Below are positions 23,051 through 34,037 of a stretch of DNA of 64,000 nt, piece by piece. The notes under the pieces are model-generated. The model saw only the letters and a list, made by a program, of their open reading frames with translations. It made no database searches and had not been told where the DNA came from. The DNA is from Coprinellus micaceus (Eukaryota; Basidiomycota; Agaricomycetes; Agaricales; Psathyrellaceae). Both the position numbers and the translations under genes were made by a program. Where the stretch lies: contig OX596338.1 of the NCBI GenBank assembly GCA_951394405.1, positions 2,480,001 through 2,544,000 of the forward strand, given 5' to 3'. Numbering within the stretch: the first letter of the stretch is position 1; every line of letters starts with the position of its first letter.

Positions 23051-24085
23051 AGGGAAGGGTCGGTTGAAGGAACGGGACCGAAGAGGTCAACAGAAAGAAG
23101 GGGGTGATGCCACAGGCCAGGGATCGCCCGAGGGGTTTGGTGAAAGGAACTCGAGGGGAAGGAGATAAAGTGAGGGAGGGCTCGAGACGCGAGGCGCCAA
23201 TTTAAGACGCAGAAAGGAAGGCCACAATTGCTAGCCGTGATCGTTGGGGTGTGGTGTCGACGCTGGTCAAGGCCACCATCAGGATCGCCTCCCGCGACAG
23301 TCAAGACAAAGGTTGCTGCTCAATGGCGAGGAGTCCGAGTGGCCACAATGGCCAACGAGAGAGCATAATAGCCCAGGGTTGGGGTGAATTAATGGCGAAG
23401 CCACACGGTTGTACGGGCTAGCTTGAATGGGAAGTCCGGTAACAAGCTCTCATAGGCCCCGTGAATCCCAAAGGAAGCACTGGCAACGGTCGTCAACGTG
23501 CATTCCATGCGTTTGTGGTTGTAAAATCGAGATATTCCCCCTCGATACACGCTGTCTGCAGAACCCAGCTGAACCCAGATCAGTGTGTCAGTCGCCCTGA
23601 AATGTACATCGAGAACATGAGGCACTCGCCTTCAATAATTAGACCTCTATTACTCCATTAATCGAAGCGTGCATGTCTCATGGCTCTAGTCCGGACTCGG
23701 CGAATCCATCTGGAAAGAAGGTTAGGGATCGCGCGATATGGTGTAAGGGAATGAACCGTTGGTAGATTAAGAGACTCGGGGGTTGACGCAAGGAGAGAAC
23801 GGAAAGACCAATAATACATTGCATGTCATATTCGGGGAGTAAAGCGAAGAAAGGACGAGGTGAAAGCGCGATAGTGTACATGAGGGAACGAAAAGGCCAG
23901 TGTCCCTGGGGAGCAGGTATGCGACGGCGGATCGAGGAGAAAACCAGGCCTCGATGTTGAATGGAGTGGCGAGGTCACCGGTTCCGTCGTGGGTGGGGGT
24001 TGTGTTGATGAATGCGATGAAAGGCAAGAAGGAAGACAGAAACCAAATAGGACGACAAGTCGAACCACAAGCCCTAGTAACGTGC
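23051..24085. other. Intergenic, 1 kb
   Basis: No gene is supported. Reading frames of 65-108 codons occur on both strands but lack family motifs and overlap each other. The stretch joins the promoter of the membrane-protein gene to the 3' flank of ATG8. Confidence 0.5.
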
Positions 24086-24720
24086 TCATGCATCTAGGGG
24101 CAGCTCAATCCAGCCTTCCTGTCCGAATGTGTTCTCGCCCGAGTAGCTCACGTAGAGGAAGTTGTCCTCGTCCCTATCCAGACAATTTAGTACGCCGAGG
24201 TCCGCAGGACTAACAACAGCAATGGCTACGCACTTGTGCTCCTCGTAGATTGCGCTCATCAGGGCTGCTGTGGGCGGCAGCACCTCGTCGACGAAGATGA
24301 AGATCGCCTTCTCAGGGGCGAGCTTGATCCTCTTGCGGATAACGTAGACAAACTGCCCCACGGTGAGGTCCTGGTCATGGGGATCTCGGTAAGGCCGAAT
24401 CGTCCTGGGAAGGGGAAGGCATGGGACGCACCGACGGTACGAGGTACTTCTTCTTGTCAATTGTGGGGATGTCCGTCCTGTCCGCCTTCTCACAGATTAC
24501 CTACGGATCCAAGGGGGGTCGTCAGCGCCGTTGAATGGGGTCCGCAGTGTGAATGGTACGGACTGGAATGCGATCTGGATACTTCTGTCGGATACGCTCA
24601 GCTTCAGCCTTGCGCTTCTCTGTTGCGAGTAGGAATTGGTGTTGTCAGGGCTGGTTGGAGTGGATACGACCGAGGCAGGGACGAACCGAAGGGGTGCTCA
24701 TCCTTGAACTTGGATCTCAT
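24086..24720 (-). CDS. ATG8: Autophagy ubiquitin-like protein ATG8
   Basis: Seen: five minus-strand exons joined by four introns give 127 residues starting [11 protein letters not shown]. The family core is intact: [75 protein letters not shown]. The fourth intron (24174-24233, 60 nt) has no stop and keeps frame, so a naive reading adds 20 wrong residues between EEHK and DEDNFLY. Known: Atg4 cleaves after the Gly of the ENTFG end, here Gly116, and Atg7/Atg3 then join it to phosphatidylethanolamine on the phagophore. Here an 11-residue tail follows that Gly, longer than the single residue in yeast. Identity is near certain. Confidence 0.96.
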
Positions 24721-24879
24721 GGTGGCGGGTAGAGGAGGGTGGAAAGGTATGTGGTGGTAGTGGTATAAGAGGAGGTGATGAAACAGGACACGCGCGCAGC
24801 TGCAAGCAGTGACTCGTCAACAGTCGTCAACAATGATCCTCTGCTATTGTACCAGCCACCGACGAGTCATCGTTACCGG

Positions 24880-24889
24880 GTATATATAC
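24880..24889 (-). promoter_or_regulatory. TATA-like element upstream of ATG8
   Basis: The self-complementary run gtatatatac lies about 165 bp before the ATG8 ATG and just past the stop of the SPFH gene. It may serve as the ATG8 core promoter; distance is on the long side. Confidence 0.3.
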
Positions 24890-24925
24890 TACTACAAGTC
24901 AAATACATAAATCGGGCCATTGTGA

Positions 24926-26916
24926 CTACCTTCTGACAGCATTTCCATTCTGACTCTCCGCAGCACCCATCGACGCAGCCATTCCGAGCGCAAGCGCACT
25001 GCCCATCTGCGACCCAGCGCTGTCCGTCGGCACAAAGACCGTCTTGGACCCGTACGCCCTAATCCGCGCCACCTCCAGTCGACGGAGCTCCATCTCCCGG
25101 GCGAACTGGTCAACCACCAGAGCGTCCGCTTTGGCCTTGGTCTGCACCGCTTCTGCCTCTGCCTCTGCCTGCATCCGAGTTGCTTCCGCCTGTGCCTCTG
25201 CCTCGATCTTGATGCGCTGGGCTTGCGCTTTCGCCGCCGCGATAACGCGATAAGCTTCCGCGTCTGCCTGCGTGTTTGCCTGCTGGGCCTTGATTTGCGT
25301 CACAGCGAGAGCACCCTCTTCCTGCTTCACCTTGTTGCTGTTCTCCCTGTCGACGTTCTGGCCATGTCGTGAGTATATTATATCAATCTTACGGTAAATG
25401 GGGACTTACGGCGGCCTCGACCTGAGCCTGGAGAGCACGGGCTGCGGGGAAGAGTTAGATTGGCGCCATCAATATGACGACAGTAGGGACTTACTGGTCA
25501 GCTTGTCCATAGTAGACGCGATTTCTCCCTTGAACTGCCTGTCGATGACAGCTTTGGGGTCGTTAGCACGGAATTAAATGAACAAGTCCAGCAGGCTTAC
25601 CCAGGTCCTTGAGGACGATGCCATACTCCAGGGCAGCTTCGTGCATGTCATCCATAGCCCGAGTGCGCAAGGCGTCCAGGAATGGAGAGGACGGGTCCGA
25701 GCCATCGTCCATGTTGTCGGGCCCGAGCGACCTCTGCTTAACCATGGACGAGTAATCCAGATGCGCGACGATCTGAGTCAAAATGGATTGCGTCTTGTCT
25801 CGGAGTGCTTCGTATGGCGTCTGGTAGCCGTGGTGTGCGAGCTTGAGCGGCTCCGTGAGCTGCCACTTGAGGTAGATCGTCAAGCTGACCGGGACTTGAT
25901 CGCGAGTGAAGATGTCCTTGGTGGGCATCTCAACTTGATTCTCGCCAAGGGTGTAGAGACCACGAAGGGTAACGCTGGGGTTGGTGATGACCGACTGACC
26001 GGCGCCAAGAAGCTCCAAGTCATCGTCCCTCTGAAGGATGGCACAGTTGTTGGCGGGGATGTTGAGGAAAGTTGCGACGACGTATTCCTTGATCTCCCTG
26101 CTGGAGACCCTGCTCTGCATCTTGACCTCATGAGTCCAGCCAAGGGTGACACCAGTCAACTTATCCTTCACGATGGTAGGGAGATGCGTCTGGTCGACGA
26201 TGGAGAGGACGTCGTAGGTACCTTCGATTGCATACGCAACAAAACCAGAGTTGGTGACCACGAAGACTTGGTTCTGAGGGTCGGAAACGACAGCCGCTTG
26301 ATTCTGGGAGACTTGGACGATCGTCAAACCCTGGAATTCAATCACGGTGTCGGAGACTAATACGTGCATGAGTCCCGGGGCGTCGGTATGATAGATGAGG
26401 CAACTCACGTCCTTTGGTTCCACACCATGAACGAGCCCACCAGTTGCGAAGTGGGAACGGTGGGTAGCGTCCAGGACGCGTCAAGACCTTGGGAGTACCA
26501 CCATGATTGATCAAACCGAGCTGACCAGGAGCTATTTCCTCGCCAATCCAGTCCGTCGGGTTCTTCTTGGACATCAACCTAGGGAGACCTCCCTGTAATG
26601 CATCTTAGCTGGCAACGAACGCCATGAAGTAGCTCGCACTCACAGCATTGAGCTGCTTGTCGAGCTCATCGAGGGCGGCAATGACACCTCCTCGCCCAAT
26701 AGAAACGAAGAAAGGCCGGCCCTTCTCCGGCACATGCATCGGCTGCATAAAGTCGCTCGACCTCTCCACGGTCTTTCCCTTCAGTCTGGTCTCTGCCGGG
26801 GAGGCCCTCTCGCCCTTCAAGTTCTCCTCCTCCGGGACTCCTCCCCTGGCTGCAGAGAGGGGATTGCGGCTGGACTCGCCAATTACGGTGCTGTTGTCGT
26901 CGAATGTAGCTGGCAT
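24926..26916 (-). CDS. SPFH/band-7 (stomatin-prohibitin-flotillin) domain protein
   Basis: Seen: about six minus-strand exons from MPATFDDNSTVIGESS at 26916 to a stop at 24926, roughly 570 residues. Introns include 26593-26643 and 26357-26408. After a polar 100-residue leader and an Ala/Leu helix (GGVIAALDELDKQLNA) the SPFH domain runs from EEIAPGQLGLINHGGTPKVL through DQVPVSLTIYLKWQLTEPLK to MHEAALEYGIVLKDLAVID. A long Ala/Glu/Gln/Lys coiled coil follows (ALAVTQIKAQQANTQADAEA, AEATRMQAEAEAEAVQTKAK). Known: SPFH proteins oligomerise through such coils to scaffold membranes or hold proteases and chaperones. No transmembrane helix or signal peptide is seen, unlike stomatins and prohibitins. Inferred: a cytosolic or peripherally attached scaffold. 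It is upstream of ATG8 on the same strand and divergent from the glucosidase gene. Confidence 0.85.
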
Positions 26917-27306
26917 GTTGTATGTGTGTTGTATGATGAGACCGAGAAGCGCTCAAGACGGGCGTCTTTTATACGACCAAGTACGGAATGACGTGCACAG
27001 CACTTTCCGAAGGTCCATTGCGAATAGCAACGGACGATGGACAGGTGACGCCGCTAAGAATACAGCAGTGACCCTTGGCTGTCCACGGGTGCACGATCGT
27101 GCACACCTCTGAGATGAATACCAGCGCGGTGCTGTGCCGAGGAACGTTCGAACCTGCCACTCAGGGGCACAACGACCCCGAGGTTTGTTCCGTTGCTCTG
27201 CCGGTCTCGGCAATCACAGCGATCAAAATACCATCACGTGGCGCACCGGCCACGTCCAGCGAGTTCGCGATGACGATGTCAAAGACCACGACGACCAACA
27301 CAGACA
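26917..27306. promoter_or_regulatory. Divergent promoter region of SPFH and glucosidase I genes
   Basis: This 390-bp stretch lies between two divergent ATGs. On the minus strand TATAAAAG (26966-26973) lies about 50 bp before the SPFH ATG. No equally clear TATA is seen for the plus-strand gene. Confidence 0.5.
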
Positions 27307-30300
27307 ATGCAGTTGCAATGGCTTCTGCTGCTGCCTTTGCTCCCAACGGCGTTGGGGAAGGCGGGCAATGATACCCTTCTATGGGGGGCTTACAGGCCCA
27401 ATCTCTACTTTGGATTGCGACCCCGAATCCCCGAGTCTCTCATGACCGGTTTGATCTGGTTTGGAACCCAGGATTACCAGTCCTTCTCCAGTGAGTAGAA
27501 CCATGTACACGCAGAGCGAACGCGTTAACAAGCGGGGGTAGAGGCCCGACACACTTGTGAACAGAACGAACTGGATGGATATACCTGGACTGAATTCGAC
27601 GCCCGTGAGGGAGGCGTGCAGGTCTTGAAGGATGGATATAACAACGTCAAGATCACGACTGAGCTCTTGAAGCTTCCTGGTGGTGATAATGGTGGAAGCT
27701 GGGCAGCTCGAATTCGTGGCGAGCCCATCAAGTTAGGTGTGTGTCCTGCAGAAGTAAGTCGTTATGGGATACCGATTAACTAGCTGTTCGTAGACCGCCC
27801 TTCGAGAATTTCCACCATCTTCTATCTCGGGCTGGAAGGGACTGGGGGCTTGGAGATGGAAACCGATGAAGAAGAGGACGTACGTCCCCCTATGACTTTT
27901 CCCGCATAATCCCCTGCCTACTTTTCTCTCAGGGAATCGAAGGCCCAGTCAAGTTCAGCGGTTCGTCGCTCCAACTTGACGACTTTACTATCAAAGTTGT
28001 CGATGGTCCCAACAACGAGTATGTCGCGTCTGGCGCCTTCAAGGAGAACTTCAAAGACCGAATTGGCAAGACGCATTTCCTTGGAAGGCCCGCAGCCTCG
28101 GGCACGATTTGGCAAGCAAAGGACACCATCCTCAAAGCTATCGTACAGCAGTTCCAATCCAAAGCCCAGGAGTACCAGCAACCCAATTACCCAGACCCTT
28201 CGTTCCTCATCACTCTTCCGGATGATGTTTACACGAATAGCAACCTGTATGCTGTCCAGAAGACGTTTGAGGGCCCATTCCAGTTTGATGTGTTCTATGA
28301 AAGCGCCAGTGCAAAGCACAAGTTGAGCTGTATGTCCCCGCCCATCTGCTATTCTGCAACACCTCTAACCGCAGCTACAGCCGCAACCCTCGACCAGGGT
28401 ATCCCCGCTCTTCTCGAATCCTACAACAAGCGCTTCGAGGCCGCGTTGCCATTCCCTGCCGATTACCCCGCCGAAAAGCGTAAATCGCTCGATGCGTTCT
28501 CCAAGGCTGTCACCTCTAACCTGATCGGAGGTGTTGGATACTTCTACGGCAATTCCATTGTCGACAAGAAGTTCTCGTACGAGTGGGACGAAGATGAGGA
28601 CGCTGCTTTGAATGATGATGGCACGGAAGCCAAGGGGGCCAAGTTGACCGAGCCGAGAGCATTATTGACGGCCACCCCCAGCAGGAGTTTCTTCCCAAGA
28701 GGGTTTTACTGGTGTGTATCCCGCTATTAAGGGCGTCTGTACAGGATACTGATGCGTCGTCGGCTCAGGGATGAAGGATTCCATTTGCTGCACATTGGGC
28801 AATATGATAACGATCTCAGGTAAGCAGTGTAAGGTGGACAGGGGGTCCGTTTACTCAAATGTTCCTTAGCCTTGAGATTTTGAAAGACTGGATTGGCCTC
28901 ATTGACCAGGATGGGTGGGTCGCACGAGAACAAATCCTTGGAGAGGAGGCTCGGAGCAAAGTCCCACAGGAGTTCCAGACGCAGGTGCCCAACTATGCCA
29001 ACCCGCCTACACTTGCAATGGTCGTTACAGCCTTCATCGAACGTTTCAAAGCCCACCAAGCCTCTCAAGGGATTTCGAACCAAGACCTTGGCATCGATGT
29101 CAACACTGGGCAGGCGCCCCTTGGAACTAACACAGGCGCCAGCTCCCTGCACACCGCCGGCAGCGAGTACCTTAATTCGCCAGAGCTCGCATTCTCGTTC
29201 CTCAAGTCCATTTACGCGTCGTTGAAGAGGCACTACGACTGGTTTAGGAGGACTCAGAGGGGCCAGATCAAGCAGTATGGGAGGACGGCGAGGTCGAGGT
29301 CGGAGGCATATCGGTGGAGGGGACGGACGGAACAGCATGTGTTGACCAGCGGGATGGATGATTATCCAAGAGGGCCCCCGCACGCAGGAGAATTGCATCT
29401 GGATTTGATTTCCTGGATGGGTTTCTTTACCAGGACGATGAAAGACATTGCGACATTCATTGAGGAGAATGAGGATGCTGCTGTCTTTGCGGATATTGAG
29501 AAGGCAATTGCTGAAAATATTGAGGGTGCGGTGTCTTTTGTGGGCCCGGCTGCGGGGGAGAATGCTGACCCTTTGACCAGATTTGCATTGGAACGAAGAA
29601 CAGCAGATGTACTGTGACGCGAATGTCAACGAGGACGGTATGCTCTTTCGGCCCTCCTATTTTCTATACCTACTCACACCCAACCCCCCTTCCTCAGAAG
29701 AGTCATACCACGTCTGCCACAAGGGCTATCTTTCTCTCTTCCCCTTCCTACACTCCCTGCTCGCCGCTGACTCGCCCCATCTTGGCGCTATCCTCGATTT
29801 GATGCGGGATCCTGAGCACCTCTGGTCACCTTACGGTCTGCGCAGCCTCTCCGCGTCGCACCCAGACTTCGGAAAGGGCGAAAACTACTGGAAAGGTCCG
29901 ATATGGATCCAGATGAATTACTTGGCTTTGAGTGCTTTGCACAAGGTACGCGGCATTGCTTAGAAGTCGGCGTATCTTTCTTGATGTGACCCTTGCGACT
30001 CGTGCAGAAATATGCGGCTGAGCCGGGTCCTTATCAGGAGAAGGCGAAGGACATATACAAGGAACTGAGGAGGAATGTCGTTGACAATGTCGTCAAGGTC
30101 GGTCTGCGTTATCTGGAGCTCTGAATCGTCCGTCCCTTTTTGACGATAATTGCAGGAGTACGAACGCACAGGATACGTTTGGGAGCAGTATGATCCGTTA
30201 ACTGGTGAAGGCAAACGAAGGTATGCAAAGGCCGCCTCAAAGTTTCCGAACGGTGAACTTACTTTCTGGGACCTCTAGTCATCCTTTTACTGGTTGGACG

Positions 30301-30397
30301 TCGTTGACCGCTCTGAGTGAGTTTCATCTCCCTTTCTTTGCTCACCGCCTTGGCCAAGTTCTGATACGTTCTCGTAGTCCTTTCGGAAAAGTATTAG
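27307..30397 (+). CDS. Mannosyl-oligosaccharide glucosidase (glucosidase I), GH63
   Basis: Seen: a multi-exon plus-strand gene of roughly 800 residues ending TSLTALILSEKY at 30397. It begins with a signal peptide (MQLQWLLLLPLLPTALG). The GH63 N-domain follows (LLWGAYRPNLYFGLRPR; HTCEQNDELDGYTWTEFD, split by an intron). The catalytic domain shows FFPRGFYW joined across an intron to DEGFHLLHIGQYD, the family's FPRGF(L/Y)WDEGFH motif with its acid Asp, then LHWNEEQQMYCDANV, KGYLSLFPFL, WSPYGLRSLS and NYWKGPIWIQMNYLAL. Known: glucosidase I in the ER removes the outer alpha-1,2-glucose of Glc3Man9GlcNAc2 on nascent glycoproteins, starting the calnexin cycle; fungal mutants have cell-wall defects. 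Introns are consistent throughout and no break is seen. It converges on the RAD57-like gene. Confidence 0.93.
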
Positions 30398-30704
30398 AGC
30401 GTAGTGTTCTTAAGCATGGGGACTTTCGATATTAATATTTCGAGAGACCTTTGAAACACGAAAGCGGGAGGGGTACGACGTGTTTGATATGCGGGGATTT
30501 GGTTGAGAGTTTGCGAGCCAAAGTATTGCCTTGAGAAACAGGCAGTTGGAAACCTGGGTGCATTCGCACGATTGACGCATTCCGGGTTCAGGGTCGGCCG
30601 TGGTTAGCGGGAATACAACATTGTACTGGATATGGCATGAGAAGTAAAAGGTAACTTGGATGTAAGCGCGAAGGCGTAAAGAGCAGGGGCTGAATGCTGA
30701 TTGC
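30398..30704. other. Convergent 3' flanks
   Basis: No gene is seen in these 307 bases between the glucosidase I stop and the stop of the RAD57-like gene. Confidence 0.5.
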
Positions 30705-32408
30705 TCACAACTCCTCATCAGGCTGGGATGTCGGCACCTCTTCATCTTCGTTCCCTTGTTCCAGGTCGCGTCCGCCCCCCTGCCCCTGTACCACCGCTGG
30801 CGCCTGCGTCAAACTCATTTCGAGAGCGTCAAAGTCGTCGAAGTGTTGCGAGATGTCATCTTCGGCTTCCCAGTAGCGGTCCCATTCGTCTTCCTCTTCT
30901 AAGGCCTTTGGCGGAGCTTGTGATTGCAAGGGTTGCTCGAGAGCTTGGGTAGGCGGAGCTATTGGGTGCCCAAGGCCTGTGTTTCGGGTATCCGCATGTC
31001 CAGGGTCTGTCCCATCGTTCAAAAAAGTGTAGAGGCGGCCTTTCAGTTCCTCTAACAGCATCTCGTCAGCGAGAACGCGGACGCCTTCCGTCATAACCAC
31101 ATAATCGAGCGATACAGTTGGTGCAACGGAACTGAATACGACGCTAAGGCGCCGAACGAGCGATGCCTGTGGCTCAGCGTCATCTGAAGATAGCACTGCT
31201 TGAGCCATTTGGGTCGGGGAGGTGAGTTTCGCCCTCTTCTGTTCGGCAGCTAATGGATCCAGGTCGTCCAGGTACCGCCTCCTCCCCGTCTTCGTGAGCA
31301 TGATCCTCACATTCAACTGGTTGGCCCAGACCAAACCCAAGCTCGCTTCTTTCCTGTCCTCACCATGGATGCTGCTACAGGTGCTGAACCACCGCGACTT
31401 GTCGCTGTAGACAAGATCGCTCGAGGTCTTCAAAGGCGCGGGGCTCGGTCGAAAAATCTGGTACTCGCCCCTGTCAAACCGGTCTATGGCTTCGTTCAGG
31501 ACCAGGATGGCGACGTTATATGTGCTTGCGATGTTGTGCAGCAAGGACGCGATGCGGTTGAGGTCTTTACTCCGTGTGAAGATGGTAGACTTGGTCGTCT
31601 TTTCGGAGGAGTGGAAGAGCTCGGTTAGGGCGTCAATCACGACTAGCTTGATTGGGTTCTGGGTGTGGGATTTGCTTTGGATGAAGTTGGGGAGGATAGC
31701 TCCGAGGATATTGTCTAGGATAGGAACTGTGCTTGTTGAGAGAGTGTGGACGTTCTGCAGTCCAAGGAATCCCTGAGAATATGACGCAGAGAAGCAAGGG
31801 TGGTGTTCAGACAGCTGCTTGAGTCGTCCGGTTGCGAGCTTTGCCGAGGTAGTCAAATAGCACGTAGAGCCAGAAATACCGCCCAGCTGAGGAGGAAGCT
31901 GAACGGAGAGCGAGAGTTGGAGAGCGAATTGGGTTTTCCCTGCCGAGCTTGGGGACGGGGTCCAGAAACGATGAATAAGCGCGCATACAGTCGGATGTAA
32001 GAATTGGAGCGCACCTTTCGCCACATATTTCCCATACCGTACCCGTCCGGACCCCTCCACCCAACGCTTGGTCGAGGACGCCATCTCCTGTCGTGAAGAT
32101 CTCGTCGAGTTCCCCTTGGACTTGACTCAGGAGCGTGAGCTCGGTCAGGGGACATTCTCGAAGTAGCTTGTCGTAGATGGCCTTTGCGTCTGGAACAGAA
32201 ATCTTGCATCGCTTGGCCAAGTCGGGGAGGGGGATGATGAGGAGGTCGGAGAAGGTGTTGACGTTGCCTACAACCACCAATCTGAGTTAATAATTAGACT
32301 TTGGTGTTTGGGAGTGGAGAGGCGAGGCAAGTACCTATGCCAAGCTGGCGCTTCTGGAATGGGGTGAGGGGGGCATCTTGGAGTGGAGTGTCGACGGTGA
32401 AGGCCATG
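30705..32408 (-). CDS. RAD57/XRCC3-type RecA-family recombination ATPase
   Basis: Seen: three or four minus-strand exons. Exon 1 starts at 32408 (MAFTVDTPLQDAPLTPFQKR); intron 32268-32334 joins GIG to NVNTFSDLLII. A second intron joins GTVWEICGE to SSAGKTQFALQLSLS, giving Walker A GESSAGKTQ. Walker B is IKLVVIDALTELF. Later landmarks are VAILVLNEAIDRF and ASLGLVWANQLNVRIML, followed by a disordered acidic tail. A 60-nt GT..AG stretch between the GE of DRFDRGE and KSRWFSTCSS could be an extra in-frame intron. Known: Rad57/XRCC3 paralogs help load Rad51 on single-stranded DNA in homologous recombination. The ASLGLVWANQLN block is typical of the RAD57/XRCC3 group. The gene is divergent from the nitrilase gene, with only 136 bp between the ATGs. 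Confidence 0.87.
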
Positions 32409-32431
32409 TTGTCGTCGTCGTCGTCGTCGAT
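32409..32431. repeat. (GTC)n trinucleotide run in a 5' UTR
   Basis: Six to seven GTC units (GAC on the minus strand) sit directly before the ATG of the RAD57-like gene, in its 5' leader and in the promoter shared with the nitrilase gene. Confidence 0.8.
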
Positions 32432-32544
32432 GATGAGGAGACGCGCTCTGACGCGCCGTGATGAACGCGGTCCGACCTTGGCCCGTGATCGACATCGCGT
32501 GGAGTGAGTCCGAAGCGCCGAACGCTCCCTTCCTTCCACTGACA

Positions 32545-33934
32545 ATGTCCGGGCTCACGAAAGCTGCCCCAGCGCTGAAACCGTTCACCCTTGCGCTCAT
32601 CCAGCTGGGGAATATCGGCGCGAACAAGGCTGATAATCTCAAGCATGCGAGGGAGATGATCGAGAAGGCGGTCACCAAGCACGGGGAGAGCAAGAGACCC
32701 GATCTTGTTGTGCTGCCTGTATGTGCGAGATCTGTTGGGTATCGGCACAGTGTAATGAATGGCATGGGTGCGCTTAGGAATGCTTCAATTCTCCGTACGG
32801 GGTGAACCACTTCCCTCAGTACGCAGAGAAGATTGGGTATACGCCCGGCCAACCGTTCCAGCCGCAAAGGAGCGAGAGCGAGAGCGTGAGGATGTTGAGT
32901 GCCGCTGCAAAGGAACTCAGGACTTGGCTCATTGGAGGTAGTTGCTTCGTCGCTTCTCAACCGGCGCTGTATTCTAATACCAGGCAGGCTCCATCCCCGA
33001 GAGAGATTCCAAGGATGATTCCAAGTTGTACAACACTTGCACTGTCTACAATCCACAAGGTGTCGCATCCAACACCCTCGGATATGACCGCCATTTGACA
33101 GTGTATTCCAGGTGACCTCGTCGCGATGCATCGCAAGGTGCATTTGTTCGACATTGACATCCCGGGCAAGATCACCTTCAAGGTAGGTTCGACCCCGCAC
33201 AAGCTTACCCCGAGCGCTAAGTGCGATTGCAGGAAAGCGAGACCCTCACCGGAGGCACGACGCTCAACTTCTTCGATACTGGTACATGAAAACTCGAACT
33301 ATGCTCCTGCTAATCGCTCAACCCGGTGCTAGAATTCGCCCGCATTGGCCTCGGAATCTGCTACGACGTCAGGTTCCCGGAGCTTGCGATGATCGCTGCC
33401 CGGCGAGGTGGGTAGTCTGCGTGGGGCGCTTCAGGGCCTGGCTAACCTGTGAATTGGATAGGCTGCCAAGCGATCGTCTACCCAGGCGCATTCAACTTGA
33501 CGACGGGGCCTCTGCACTGGGAACTGCTTCAGCGCAGCCGGTGGGTGTTCCCTTCTGCTGTAAACTGTGCAGCGTTGACAGCAAAGCAGTGCGAATGATA
33601 ACCAGGTGTTTGTGTCGATGTGCAGTCCCGCACGAGACATGACCGCAGGATATCATGCGGTAAGTTTGCTGTACTGGAATACAAGAAAGGTGTTGACAGG
33701 GTGATAGTGGGGCCATTCGATGGTGGTCGATCCCATTGGAAAGGTGCTCGTCGAGGCGGGCGAGGGCGAAGAAATTGTCTACGCGGACATTGGTGAGTGG
33801 GGCAAGGCGGTGGTGAACAAGATTCTGATTTTTTTGCAGACCCGGGGACGATGTCGGAGACGAGAAAAGGGATTCCTGTGACGACACAGCGGCGGTTTGA
33901 TGTGTACCCGGATGTGAGCGACATTAGATATTAG
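32545..33934 (+). CDS. NIT2/NIT3-type omega-amidase (carbon-nitrogen hydrolase)
   Basis: Seen: a gene with about nine short exons from [20 protein letters not shown] at 32545 to a TAG at 33932. The nitrilase triad can be read: Glu in the stretch after DLVVLP (ECFNSPYG), Lys in [19 protein letters not shown] and Cys in [20 protein letters not shown]. Other landmarks are [32 protein letters not shown] and the C-terminal [20 protein letters not shown]. Known: Nit2/Nit3 omega-amidases hydrolyse 2-oxoglutaramate or deaminated glutathione in a metabolite-repair role; YLR351C in yeast is the founding fungal member. The match is close over the whole length (about 310 residues), so family and likely reaction are secure. 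It shares its promoter with the RAD57-like gene and is followed 104 bp later by the DnaJ gene. Confidence 0.93.
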
Positions 33935-34037
33935 TCAGATCTGTAGAACTCTGTGGATCCTCGTGGAACGATCTCTCCCAAGAAATTAAACGCCTGTCCT
34001 CTGCCAATTCCCATTGCTCTTCTCCTCTCCCCTCATC

